Part shown: positions 42,627 to 49,948 of the stretch, piece after piece
Numbering within the stretch: the stretch's first letter is position 1
How the letters are laid out: every line of letters begins with the position of its first letter
Source of the DNA: Streptomyces sp. YIM 121038
GTDB taxonomy: Bacteria; Actinomycetota; Actinomycetes; Streptomycetales; Streptomycetaceae
NCBI RefSeq assembly: GCF_006088715.1
Contig: NZ_CP030771.1
Span: 8,926,001 to 8,990,000 of the forward strand
Reading direction: 5' to 3'
Length of the DNA stretch: 64,000 nt
Translations under genes and position numbers: made by a program
Notes under the pieces: model-generated
Told to the model about the DNA's origin: nothing
Database searches by the model: none
The model's input: only the letters and a program-made list of their open reading frames with translations

Positions 42627-42755
42627 CTACCGCCGACGCCGGATGAGGAACCAGACGCGGAGCGCCGCCAGGCCGAGCACCACGACCCCGGCCGTGACCC
42701 GCAGCCACGGAGGGATGGCTCCCGCTTCGGGGAGGAAGAGGGCCATGGAGTTCAC
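42627..42755 (-). CDS. Small single-helix membrane protein
   Basis: A 42-residue protein starting at GTG, with GAGGA seven bases upstream (an ATG three codons later is possible). It reads 'FLPEAGAIPPWLRVTAGVVV' into a hydrophobic helix, ending in a run of four Arg. The PW-x-LR pattern, helix and basic end give a clear inside-positive membrane anchor. It is convergent with the importer and may be co-transcribed with the small gene upstream. Function is unknown. Confidence 0.55.
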   Translation of the reverse strand: MNSMALFLPEAGAIPPWLRVTAGVVVLGLAALRVWFLIRRRR

Positions 42756-42821
42756 GTGGCGTCCTCGTCTCGGTCGTGGCTCGTCCGAGCCCATGATCCC
42801 GGATCCGGGCGGCCGCCACCG

Positions 42822-43019
42822 TCAGGGGGCGGACGGGCCGCGGGGCGCCGGGGTGTCGTCCGGCTTGGTGGGGGTTGCGGTCCAGACCTCGGCCGCGAGG
42901 GCGTCCACCTCGGCCTGGGGCAGGCCCGCCCGCACCGTGATCACGCCCTTCGTTCCGTCGGGGAACACCGCCTCCCGCATCTCCACGCCCAACCGGCCAG
43001 GCACAGGCTCGTCAGCCAT
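42822..43019 (-). CDS. Small uncharacterised protein
   Basis: A 65-residue soluble acidic protein: 'RLGVEMREAVFPDGTKGVIT' looks like a small beta-structured domain, and the Pro-rich tail is disordered. AGAGGG lies six bases before the ATG. Codon bias is normal for the genome. No family is recognised. Confidence 0.6.
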   Translation of the reverse strand: MADEPVPGRLGVEMREAVFPDGTKGVITVRAGLPQAEVDALAAEVWTATPTKPDDTPAPRGPSAP

Positions 43020-43113
43020 GACATCCCTCTCGACGACTGGACCTCCACGACTACCACGAAGATCCCGCCGGGTTGAGGAGGCGTTTCACCGGCGTGGCGG
43101 TCCGGCACCGGCC

Positions 43114-43836
43114 CTACCTCAGGTGCCGGTCGAAGAAGCGGCCCCCGTCCTCCACCTCGAACCACGGGGTGCCGGTGTGCCCGCCCGGATTGGCGTGCAG
43201 CGTCTTCTGCGCGGTGCCGAAGGCGTCGAACAGGTCGAGGGCCCGCTGCCGGGGGTTGCCCTCGTCGTCCCACTGCAACAGGAGCAGCAGCGGAACGGCG
43301 ACCTGCCGGGCCTCCTCGCGCTGGGCGCGGGGCACGTACCCCCCGGCGAAGAAGCCGGCGGCCGCGATGCGCGGCTCGGTCACCGCGAGGCGGATGCCGA
43401 GGGCGGTCCACCCCGAGTACCCGACCGGGCCGCCGATCCCGGGCAGCTGAAGGAGGGCGTCCAGGGTGGTCCGCCACTCCGGGACCGCCTGTGCGACGAG
43501 CGAGCCGACCAAGGACTCGAAGATGTCGTCGACCGGTTCACCGGCCCGCATCGCCCGGCGCAGGTCGGCGCGGGCCCGCTCGTCGGCTGCGGAGCGGGGC
43601 CGGTCACCGCACCCGGCGGCATCGATGGTGGCCACCGCGTAGCCGTGCGCCGCGGAGTGCCGGGCGCGGGCCACCAGCCGCGGTTCCCGCTTGGGCAGGC
43701 CGTTGTTGTGGGCCATCAGGATCAGCGGGGCCGGTGCGGCGGACGCGGGTGTCCACAGGGTGCCGGGGATCTCGCCGAGGGTGAACTCGCGCTCGATGAC
43801 GCCGTCGTCGAGGCGTCGTTCGGACGTGATGTGCAT
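43114..43836 (-). CDS. Alpha/beta hydrolase (dienelactone-hydrolase-like)
   Basis: A 240-residue serine hydrolase. The nucleophile elbow reads GYSGW with Ser141, where the last Gly of G-x-S-x-G is replaced by Trp; 'LILMAHNNGLPK' gives the oxyanion region, 'LQWDDEG' the Asp and 'NPGGHTGTPWF' the His. The N-terminal 'REFTLGEIPGTLWTP' is a common lead-in of this hydrolase group. Substrate is unknown. Confidence 0.82.
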   Translation of the reverse strand: MHITSERRLDDGVIEREFTLGEIPGTLWTPASAAPAPLILMAHNNGLPKREPRLVARARHSAAHGYAVATIDAAGCGDRPRSAADERARADLRRAMRAGEPVDDIFESLVGSLVAQAVPEWRTTLDALLQLPGIGGPVGYSGWTALGIRLAVTEPRIAAAGFFAGGYVPRAQREEARQVAVPLLLLLQWDDEGNPRQRALDLFDAFGTAQKTLHANPGGHTGTPWFEVEDGGRFFDRHLR

Positions 43837-44021
43837 GGTCGTGCCTTTCGGGAGTGCGCTGCAACGGCGCTCCCGGACGACCTACCGCCCGACCGTGACC
43901 CCGGAGGGGAGCACCCATGTCGATACGTTCACGGGTACCACCTCCTCACTCTCTCGCACGGCCTTCGGAAACGTAGCAGCGCCCGCCGCGGCCCGCCAAC
44001 GGATTTTCCCGGAGGCCCCGG

Positions 44022-44936
44022 TCAGGACGTGGGCGACGCCTGCTTGAACACCTCGTAGACGGCGAGGTAGTTGTGCTCGCCGTAGCCCTGACGTATCGCG
44101 CGTTCGGCGACCTCGTGCATCAGCCGTGGCAGGTCGGTGTGGACGCCCTGCTCCGCGCTGGCCCGCGTGATGTGTTCCAGGGCGTTCGCGTTCATCACCA
44201 ACGTGCCGAGTTCGCCGGGGTAGTCGGCCTCGTCCAGGGCGGGTGCGTACCGGGCGAGCATCGGGTCGACGACCGTCGGTGTGAACCAGTCGAGTGCGAG
44301 CTTCGAGAAGTCGGCCGCGGACACCCCTGCGGAGCCGACCAGGGCGGAGGCCTGGAGGAAGCCGTTGACGCTCGCGAACATCATGTGCAGCAGGGCCGTG
44401 TTGTACAGGACGGCCAGCGCCGGGTCCGTGCCGATGAAGCGCGGGTCGCCGAGGCTCGCCAGGGGTGCCCGGTACTCGTCGAAGACGGCGCGGTCGCCGC
44501 TGTACAGGAAGACCGCGTCGGGCCGCCCGACCAGCGGCGGCGGCACCATGATGGCGCCGTCGAGATAGCCGGCGCCCCGCTCGGACGCCCAGGCGACGGC
44601 AGCGTGGACCTCCTGTGGCGTACCGGAGTTGAGGTTCACCAGGGCCCGGCCCCGCAGGGCGTCGTGGGCGGGGGCGAAGACCTCGTACATCGTGTCGTAG
44701 GTGTTGAGGCACATGAGCGTGACGGGGCTCGCGGACACCGCGTCGGTGATGCTCCCGGCGAGCCGCGCGCCCTGGGCGACGAGGCCGCTCGCCCGTTCCT
44801 CGGTGCGGTTCCAGACGGTCGTGGGGTGGCCCTTGGCCAGGAGGACCTCGGCGAGGACCAGGCCCATGGGGCCGAGGCCGACGACGGAGACGGGGGTCGT
44901 GGGAGTCGTGGCTGCTGATGTTCCGTGGTGCGTCAT
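44022..44936 (-). CDS. Imine-reductase-like NADPH oxidoreductase
   Basis: A 304-residue enzyme of the 6-phosphogluconate dehydrogenase/beta-hydroxyacid dehydrogenase superfamily, closest in pattern to imine reductases. 'VVGLGPMGLVLAEVLLAKGH' is the Rossmann motif with 'WNRTEER' favouring NADPH, and 'LVNLNSGTPQEV' is a typical IRED string. In 'LAVLYNTALLHMMFASVNGF' Asn179 occupies what I judge to be the catalytic position that is usually Asp or Tyr. The gene has no ribosome site and begins seven bases after a MerR-type promoter, so it is probably leaderless. Confidence 0.82.
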   Translation of the reverse strand: MTHHGTSAATTPTTPVSVVGLGPMGLVLAEVLLAKGHPTTVWNRTEERASGLVAQGARLAGSITDAVSASPVTLMCLNTYDTMYEVFAPAHDALRGRALVNLNSGTPQEVHAAVAWASERGAGYLDGAIMVPPPLVGRPDAVFLYSGDRAVFDEYRAPLASLGDPRFIGTDPALAVLYNTALLHMMFASVNGFLQASALVGSAGVSAADFSKLALDWFTPTVVDPMLARYAPALDEADYPGELGTLVMNANALEHITRASAEQGVHTDLPRLMHEVAERAIRQGYGEHNYLAVYEVFKQASPTS

Positions 44937-44942
44937 GCGGCC

Positions 44943-44992
44943 TAGACTGCTCTCTCACATCGATGTGAGAGTCAACGGGCGCGAGAGTCAAC
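44943..44992. promoter_or_regulatory. MerR-type promoter with 20-bp palindrome
   Basis: CTCTCACATCGATGTGAGAG (44952-44971) is a perfect palindrome. On the minus strand TTGACT (44975-44970) and CAGTCT (44949-44944) flank it with a 20-base spacer, the long spacing that MerR proteins correct by bending. GAGAGTCAAC occurs twice, at 44967-44976 and 44983-44992. Confidence 0.75.
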
Positions 44993-45010
44993 AGACGTGG
45001 TGGTGATCAC

Positions 45011-45418
45011 ATGCGCATGGGTGGGTTCTCCCGGCGGACCGGCGTCAGCCAGCGGCTGTTGCGCTACTACGAGGAGCAGGGCCTGCTCGCTCCCGCGCGG
45101 CGGCCCAGCGGATACCGCGAGTACACGGAGGACGACGTGGTCACGGTGCGCGGCATCCGCGTCCTGCTGGCCGCGGGCCTCAACACGGCCACCATCGCGG
45201 AGCTGCTGCCCTGCATGATCGACGACGACGGCGCCCTCGCCCCCGGCTGTTCCGGGATGCTGCCGGACCTCACCAAGGAGCGTGACCGCATCGACGAGGC
45301 CGTCGCCGGTCTGCTCGCCGCCCGTGCCCGTCTCGACGAGATCATCAACGCGACGGTGCCGGGCGCGCTCGACGACCCGGACGCCTGTTACGCGAGCGCC
45401 GCGCCGGGCGCCGCGTGA
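45011..45418 (+). CDS. MerR-family transcriptional activator
   Basis: A 135-residue MerR protein. 'GGFSRRTGVSQRLLRYYEEQGLL' is the DNA-binding start, 'RRPSGYREYTEDDVVTVRGIRVLL' the wing, and a dimerising helix follows. Cys residues in 'LLPCMIDDDG' and 'APGCSGML' may sense a ligand or metal, but the spacing is not that of classic metal sensors. The overlapping palindrome and divergent imine-reductase-like gene show the likely target. Confidence 0.9.
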   Translation: MRMGGFSRRTGVSQRLLRYYEEQGLLAPARRPSGYREYTEDDVVTVRGIRVLLAAGLNTATIAELLPCMIDDDGALAPGCSGMLPDLTKERDRIDEAVAGLLAARARLDEIINATVPGALDDPDACYASAAPGAA

Positions 45419-45545
45419 CGTGTGCGCTCTGCGTGGCGCCGGGGCCCGAGGCGGGCGGCGAATCGCGGGTGGGGCGGGGGTGTGCCACGGTGGAGACACA
45501 CTCCGGCTCAGGCACAGGCCCTGACCAGCAGGGAGAGGAGCACGC

Positions 45546-45623
45546 ATGTCCTCGAAGCGACGCCGTAAGAAGAAGGCCCGCCGCAAGCACGCGGCCAACC
45601 ACGGAAAGCGGCCGCAGTCCTGA
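45546..45623 (+). CDS. Large-subunit ribosomal protein bL37
   Basis: A 25-residue extremely basic protein, 'SSKRRRKKKARRKHAANHGK' followed by a short tail, matching the small actinobacterial 50S protein bL37 known from mycobacterial ribosomes. It is too short for most gene callers. AGAGGAG lies six bases before the ATG, and a terminator follows. In mycobacteria the protein sits in the 23S domain III region; that role is taken from the family. Confidence 0.85.
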   Translation: MSSKRRRKKKARRKHAANHGKRPQS

Positions 45624-45630
45624 CCCGGCC

Positions 45631-45651
45631 GGGGCGGCTCCGGGCCGCCCC
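45631..45651. terminator. Terminator between bL37 and the STAS gene
   Basis: GGGGCGGC and GCCGCCCC with a 5-base loop, seven bases after the bL37 stop and between convergent genes. Confidence 0.65.
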
Positions 45652-45666
45652 CGCCCTCTCCGACGG

Positions 45667-46056
45667 CTAGGTGCCGGGCCCCGCCTGCTCCAGTGCCTCG
45701 CGCACCGACGCCACCGGCGCGAGGATCACCCGAAGGCCGGTGATGCCCATGACGCGCAGCGCCATCGGATCGCGGCACACGACCCGCAGCTCGGCGCCCC
45801 TCGACGCGAGGCGGCGCCGCGCCCGCATGAGCAGGGCGAGGCCGGAGCAGTCGATGAACGTCGTGTGGGTCAGGTCGATGACGACGGTCTCCGCGGAGCC
45901 CGCGGTGACGGGATCGAGTACCGGTGCCGCCTGCTGGAAGCCCACGAGGTCGACCTCGCCGCGCAGTTCCACCACGACGCCGCCCCCGGACTCGTACACC
46001 CGAGGCGGTAAGTCCGGAATCTCGCACGCGAATTCGCGCAGTTCGTCCTGATGCAC
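45667..46056 (-). CDS. STAS-domain anti-sigma-factor antagonist-like protein
   Basis: A 129-residue single STAS domain. 'VVVELRGEVDLVGFQQAAPV' and 'VVIDLTHTTFIDCSGLALLMRARRRL' are the signature; Ser in 'FIDCSGLALL' is the usual phosphorylation site that controls binding to an anti-sigma kinase. No kinase gene is adjacent. The GTG start gives 'VHQDELREF' and has a GGGGG site; longer starts would add low-complexity residues. It is the last clearly chromosomal gene before the accessory region. Confidence 0.85.
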   Translation of the reverse strand: MHQDELREFACEIPDLPPRVYESGGGVVVELRGEVDLVGFQQAAPVLDPVTAGSAETVVIDLTHTTFIDCSGLALLMRARRRLASRGAELRVVCRDPMALRVMGITGLRVILAPVASVREALEQAGPGT

Positions 46057-46444
46057 TAATCCCCCCAGGGCGGGCCCCGGCCGGTCTGCGAGGCCGGGGT
46101 GGATGCGGTGAAGCAACCGGAATGAGGAGGTCACCAGGGGCCGGGGTGCCTGGCTGATCACGGTAGCGGGCGGGGGCCCGCCCCGCAGTGCGGGAACGAT
46201 TCGTGGGGTGGCGGTGCCACTCGATGGGGCGAAGTTGTCGCGAGAGGCTTGACATGATCTGGCGGCTTTTGGTCTGGCGTCGGCGGCGCTCATCAGGTGC
46301 TGGTTTCCGTGGCACTGTGTAGCGGGCAAGCCACTTGGGGCCAACAGAAGAGGGGGAAACGTGATCGTCTGGATCAAACGCGTGGCTGGCGAAGGGGCTG
46401 GTCAGTTGCCTGCCTGCGAGGTGGGAGCCTTGACTGTTGGCCCA

Positions 46445-46508
46445 AGTTAGCTCCAGTTGGGTCCAGTTAGCCTTGGTGGGCAAGATCTATCTCCCATCTT
46501 TCTCCCAT
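46445..46508. repeat. Short direct repeats, candidate integrase arm sites
   Basis: Three 10-bp units AGTTAGCTCC, AGTTGGGTCC, AGTTAGCCTT run head to tail at 46445-46474. TCTCCCAT occurs at 46490-46497 and 46501-46508, eleven bases apart. Helically phased short repeats of this kind flank attachment cores of tyrosine integrases. Confidence 0.5.
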
Positions 46509-46518
46509 GTGCACAGAG

Positions 46519-46546
46519 GAGCCCCCGGCGGCTACGCCGGGGGCTC
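46519..46546. terminator. Strong hairpin terminator
   Basis: A perfect 12-bp stem GAGCCCCCGGCG/CGCCGGGGGCTC with loop GCTA, followed by TCTCCTGT. No gene ends just before it in the window, so it may be the remnant end of an element gene. Confidence 0.7.
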
Positions 46547-46560
46547 TCTCCTGTGGGGGA

Positions 46561-46609
46561 CCAGAGTGGGGCCGCCACCCGGGGAGGCGGACTTAGCGCC
46601 CCACTCTGG
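46561..46609. repeat. 12-bp inverted repeat
   Basis: CCAGAGTGGGGC (46561-46572) and GCCCCACTCTGG (46598-46609) are perfect complements with 25 bases between. Role unknown; a recombination or replication site is possible. Confidence 0.6.
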
Positions 46610-46963
46610 CCGTCTGGAGAACGAAACTGGCCAGGCACATGACACGGTCAAATGCCTGCCCCAGATAGATGAGTTTGAGCCATGGCTGGTTCTTACTCAA
46701 GAGGGCAGGGCCGCCCACTCGTCGACGAGGGGGTGCTCACGGCGAGCGGGCGGCTGCCGACGGCGCGGGCGGGGTCTCGGCGCGCGCCGGTCCTGTCGGG
46801 GGTGGTCCCCTCATCTCACTGCGGATCACGACGTGCCGGGAGTGTGTGCACACGGCACGTGACTGCGCTCTATTCACACGGGGCGCGTTCCGATCACACG
46901 CTGTTCAGCTTTCGCGATAGGTCGCGCGCGGTCCGCCGCAGCGACCCAGTCAAGATCACATAA

Positions 46964-46981
46964 TTTACCTGGCCAGGTAAA
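46964..46981. promoter_or_regulatory. 18-bp perfect palindrome before the XRE gene
   Basis: TTTACCTGGCCAGGTAAA lies 33 bases before the XRE start, in an AT-richer island. It is probably the operator of that small repressor. Confidence 0.65.
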
Positions 46982-47014
46982 GACTCTTGCTCATGATCTT
47001 TACAAGGTGGGCGA

Positions 47015-47248
47015 GTGCCACTCGACCCCATGCCCGCCTGGGTACTCACCCGCCGCCGGGCCATCGGGGACCGCATCCGCACCGCACGCCTCAACGCGCA
47101 GCTCTCACAGGTCCAACTCGGCGAACGCATCGGCCGCGACCACAAGACCATCCACCGCTACGAGGTGGCGTCCAGCGTGCCCACCCTCGTCGATCTGCTC
47201 CTGATCGCCGATGCACTCGACGTGCCGCTCGCCGACCTCGTCCGCTGA
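47015..47248 (+). CDS. Small XRE-family helix-turn-helix protein
   Basis: A 77-residue protein that is little more than one Cro/C1-type helix-turn-helix: 'IGDRIRTARLNAQLSQVQLGERIG' then 'DHKTIHRYEVASSVPTLVDLLLIA'. The GTG start has AAGGTGG only four bases upstream; an ATG five codons later is an alternative. The palindrome upstream suggests self-control. Its place at the edge of phage-like DNA suits a Cro- or excision-type regulator (inference). Confidence 0.82.
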   Translation: MPLDPMPAWVLTRRRAIGDRIRTARLNAQLSQVQLGERIGRDHKTIHRYEVASSVPTLVDLLLIADALDVPLADLVR

Positions 47249-47255
47249 CTCAGGG

Positions 47256-47723
47256 TCAGGGCTGCGGGCAGGTGCCGGCGTGCCGGTAGCTGAGCTCCGT
47301 CCCGCGGCGGCTCTGCCACAAGTGCGGCTGCCACAGCTCGTCGGACCGCATCACGCGCAGGCACTCCCTGCACCAGACCGCCGGCCGCCCGATGCGGCGC
47401 CGGGCCTCTATGTGCGCGGCGCGCAAGGTGCCCACGGTGGAGCACGGCGCGTGCTGGCAGCAGGCGGCGCAGCCGAGCAGGTGGTCGTTCCAGTCGAGGG
47501 CCGTCGCCACGGACCGGAGATTGTTCGCGTAGCAGGCCTTGCAGGCGTGCGGCCACCAGTCCCGCTCGGCGGTGCGGCCGCCGCGGATGTCGACGCCGTC
47601 GCCGGGGAGCAGAACCGCGGGGCACCACACGCAGGCGTTGCCCTGGACTTGCTGGACGCTCAGCGCGGGGCCGCGCTCGACGATGGCCAGCAGCAGGGTC
47701 TCGGCGACGCCGGGCGCGCTCAC
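47256..47723 (-). CDS. Cysteine-rich, probably zinc-binding protein of unknown function
   Basis: A 155-residue soluble protein. Four Cys-x2-Cys pairs are visible ('ACVWCP', 'HACKACY', 'GCAACCQHAPC', 'VWCREC'), which would fit two zinc-ribbon-like sites. No family is recognised. Its GTG start overlaps the stop of the DUF6415 gene by four bases, so the two are translated together. Confidence 0.68.
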   Translation of the reverse strand: MSAPGVAETLLLAIVERGPALSVQQVQGNACVWCPAVLLPGDGVDIRGGRTAERDWWPHACKACYANNLRSVATALDWNDHLLGCAACCQHAPCSTVGTLRAAHIEARRRIGRPAVWCRECLRVMRSDELWQPHLWQSRRGTELSYRHAGTCPQP

Positions 47724-48088
47724 CGGGGCCTCGGCGGGCAGGTGTGCCCTCCGGCGCTGGCTGGGTACACCGCCAGGGCCCGCAGTCTGGGGGCGAGCTC
47801 GGCGACGCGCAGCGCCGCGCCGGTCGGACCGTCGCCCGGGGACGGCTCCTCGCCCACCATCGCCAGGGCGTCGTGCGTCGCGTCGACCACCCGCTGGTGC
47901 GTGTACCAGGCGTCGCTGCGCACACGCTCGGCCGCCGCGGCCTGCTCTGCCTGAGGCAGGCGCAGGAGGATCTCCGCGACGATGCGGCGGTGCAGGGTGG
48001 CGGTGTCCTCGGGCCTGGGCAGGTCGGCGAGCGCACTGAAGGCGAGCTCGACGAGCTCCTCCAGTCGGGGCTGGTCGGCGGTCATCAT
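47720..48088 (-). CDS. DUF6415-family protein
   Basis: A 122-residue all-helical protein with the DUF6415 layout: 'ALADLPRPEDTATLHRRIVA' early and 'RVAELAPRLRALAVYP' near the end. Members are common in Streptomyces near XRE regulators and are of unknown function. It overlaps both neighbours by four bases, forming a tight three-gene operon with the next two entries. Confidence 0.7.
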   Translation of the reverse strand: MMTADQPRLEELVELAFSALADLPRPEDTATLHRRIVAEILLRLPQAEQAAAAERVRSDAWYTHQRVVDATHDALAMVGEEPSPGDGPTGAALRVAELAPRLRALAVYPASAGGHTCPPRPR

Positions 48089-48558
48089 CGGCCCACCGTC
48101 CTGAGGGAGGCGGTCGTCGAGAGGAGCGTGTGCACGTACCGGGTGTCGCACAGGGCGCCGGGGTACGACGGCAGCACCACCCAGCGGGAGAGCATCGTGG
48201 AGTGGCCCGGGCGCGGGACGCCGAGGTATGTGTCGGTGCTGAGCCGCTCGGCCGGGCCGTCCCAGTCGGCGCCCGGCGCGATGAGTACGTAGTACGGGCC
48301 CATGCTGCTGCGGGAATCCCGGATGACCGGGCCGTCGAGCCAGGCTGCCAGCACCTTGGCCACCGTCTTCGCGGCGTCGCTGCCTACTACGTCGTGGACC
48401 TGCTCGGCCGGGATGCGGATCGCGTCGAAGAGGCGGCCGAGCGGGAGCAGCGCGGCTCCGCGTTTCTCCCACTCCGCCCATGCGTTGCCCGGTCGCGGGT
48501 CGGCGTCCGCCAGCCACTGCGATACGGCGAGCAGTTGCCTGTCCTCAAGCGTGGTCAT
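48085..48558 (-). CDS. Uncharacterised protein, first gene of the three-gene set
   Basis: A 157-residue protein. Aromatic and acidic strings 'APGADWDGPAERLSTDTYLG' and 'WVVLPSYPG' suggest a small mixed alpha/beta domain. The ATG with GAGGG five bases upstream is preferred to an ATG eleven codons earlier. It follows the XRE/TPR gene by about 100 bases on the same strand and may be co-regulated. Confidence 0.62.
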   Translation of the reverse strand: MTTLEDRQLLAVSQWLADADPRPGNAWAEWEKRGAALLPLGRLFDAIRIPAEQVHDVVGSDAAKTVAKVLAAWLDGPVIRDSRSSMGPYYVLIAPGADWDGPAERLSTDTYLGVPRPGHSTMLSRWVVLPSYPGALCDTRYVHTLLSTTASLRTVGR

Positions 48559-48662
48559 CGGGCCCTCACAGTTGCAGGTGATCTGAATCACTTCTGCGAC
48601 CGTAAGTAGTCCTCCTCGGACTCACCCGAACTGTCAGCTCGGGTGAGCCACGGGCTCGGCAG

Positions 48663-49865
48663 CTACACGAGCCCCATCCGTACAGCGAGTTTCTCCGCCT
48701 GCCGTGCGTGCATCGCTCGGGCCCGCCGGATCACCGTCAGTACCAGCTGCCGGGCAAGCGGCGTCCGGGCCAGGTCTTCTGGGGCGATCGCCTCCAGGCT
48801 GAGCAAGGAAAGGAGTGCTGCGGCGTCGTCCCGCCGCTGGCTGTGGCAGGCCGCCACCTCCAGGCCGAACGTGAACTCCCGCTCCACCGAGGGAAGCCCA
48901 GCGGTATCGATGGCGTCCGCTGTGTGCAGAGCCTCTCCTGTCTCTCCCGCTTCCATCTCGATGGACAGTGCGTGCAGGGCGATGTTCGTCGACCCGAAGA
49001 CCGTCCAGCCGATGTTGCTGTTGTCGGGCACCTTGCGCGCTGCGGGCGCTGCGTGCTCGACCAGTCGCTCGCGCGCCTCCCACCAGCGCCGCCGACGGGC
49101 CGCGCCGAGCACGGCCACCAGCTGGAGCGCGCCGCGCATCGCTTGGCGCTCCACCTCCGGCATCTGAGCGGTAGCCACCTGCTCGGCCGCCCGCAGAGCC
49201 ATTTCCTCCGCCTCGGACGGCTGGCCCGCCGCGAGGAGCGCGTGCCCCAGATTCCACTGGGCAGTGGCAATGCGCAGCGGATCGTCAGCGTCTTCGGCGG
49301 CCCTCATCGCCCGGTCGGCCGCGAGCGTGGCAAGGTCGACACGGCCGATGCGGCGCAGGTAGGAGCGGAGCAGACAGTACAAATCAGCAGCTGCACGCAG
49401 GACCGCACGGCGGTCCCCGGCGTCGCTGCTGGCACGCACAGTGCGCAGCGTGTGCTCCACGTCGGCCACCAGCCCCGGGAGCGTCTCAGCCGCGGTGGTG
49501 AACCGCTCGCCGCTGGTCTGCCAGCTGTGCCACGCAGTCTCTACCCGGTCCCTCAGTACACCAGCCTCGACGGGCGTGGAGCTGCGGGCGGGGCCGTAGC
49601 CGAGGAGCGCGCGACCCACGGCTGTCTCGGGGCTGTCCGCTGTCTCGATCTCGGGGGGCGGCTGCTCAGACAGCAGCGCTGCGGTGGGCACGCCCAACTC
49701 CTGCGCGAGGGCGTACAGGATCGGTAGCGATGGCACCTTGAGGCCTCGCTCGATCTGTGACAGGTAGTCCGGCGAGATGCCGACCAGTCCGGCGATCGCG
49801 TCCTGCCGACGCCCTCCGCGGTAGTGCCTGATCCGGTCCCCGATGGGTAGATCCGCTGCAACCAT
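48663..49865 (-). CDS. XRE-family regulator with TPR-like helical domain
   Basis: A 400-residue protein. An N-terminal Cro/C1 helix-turn-helix (about 8-65, 'DAIAGLVGISPDYLSQIERG') is followed by a long alpha-helical region of TPR-like hairpins ('DLATLAADRAMRAAEDADDP', 'TAQWNLGHALLAAGQPSEAE'). Such fusions sense peptides or metabolites. The ATG is preferred over a GTG three codons earlier, which sits on the GAGGAG site itself. It is divergent from a HAD phosphatase gene with a dyad between. Confidence 0.85.
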   Translation of the reverse strand: MVAADLPIGDRIRHYRGGRRQDAIAGLVGISPDYLSQIERGLKVPSLPILYALAQELGVPTAALLSEQPPPEIETADSPETAVGRALLGYGPARSSTPVEAGVLRDRVETAWHSWQTSGERFTTAAETLPGLVADVEHTLRTVRASSDAGDRRAVLRAAADLYCLLRSYLRRIGRVDLATLAADRAMRAAEDADDPLRIATAQWNLGHALLAAGQPSEAEEMALRAAEQVATAQMPEVERQAMRGALQLVAVLGAARRRRWWEARERLVEHAAPAARKVPDNSNIGWTVFGSTNIALHALSIEMEAGETGEALHTADAIDTAGLPSVEREFTFGLEVAACHSQRRDDAAALLSLLSLEAIAPEDLARTPLARQLVLTVIRRARAMHARQAEKLAVRMGLV

Positions 49866-49901
49866 GCTGCCCACACTCCTCGTTCACTGCCTGAGCGTAG
49901 G

Positions 49902-49920
49902 GTTCCCGCTACGCGGGGAC
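49902..49920. promoter_or_regulatory. Operator-like dyad between XRE/TPR and HAD genes
   Basis: GTTCCCGC-TAC-GCGGGGAC is a 7-of-8 inverted repeat midway in the 83-base divergent region, the natural target for the XRE/TPR regulator. Confidence 0.55.
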
Positions 49921-49948
49921 ACGCGAATCTGCCGAGACAGGGGGCGCC

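Larger units (their letters stand above)
46057..46963. other. Gene-poor, repeat-rich border region
   Basis: About 900 bases with no convincing gene. It carries short direct repeats (46445-46508), a terminator (46519-46546) and a 12-bp inverted repeat (46561-46609), and it is less GC-rich than the flanks at 46240-46340, 46480-46510 and 46640-46690. It separates core genes from accessory and phage genes, so it may contain the left attachment site. Confidence 0.5.

Noticed and set aside
46380..46610. tRNA gene as phage integration target
   Set aside because: I looked for a cloverleaf and T-loop signature near the border and found none.
46669..46963. Two overlapping plus-strand frames of 83 and 93 codons in the prophage border region
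   Set aside because: No family likeness, atypical composition, and they run into the palindrome region; they look like chance frames.
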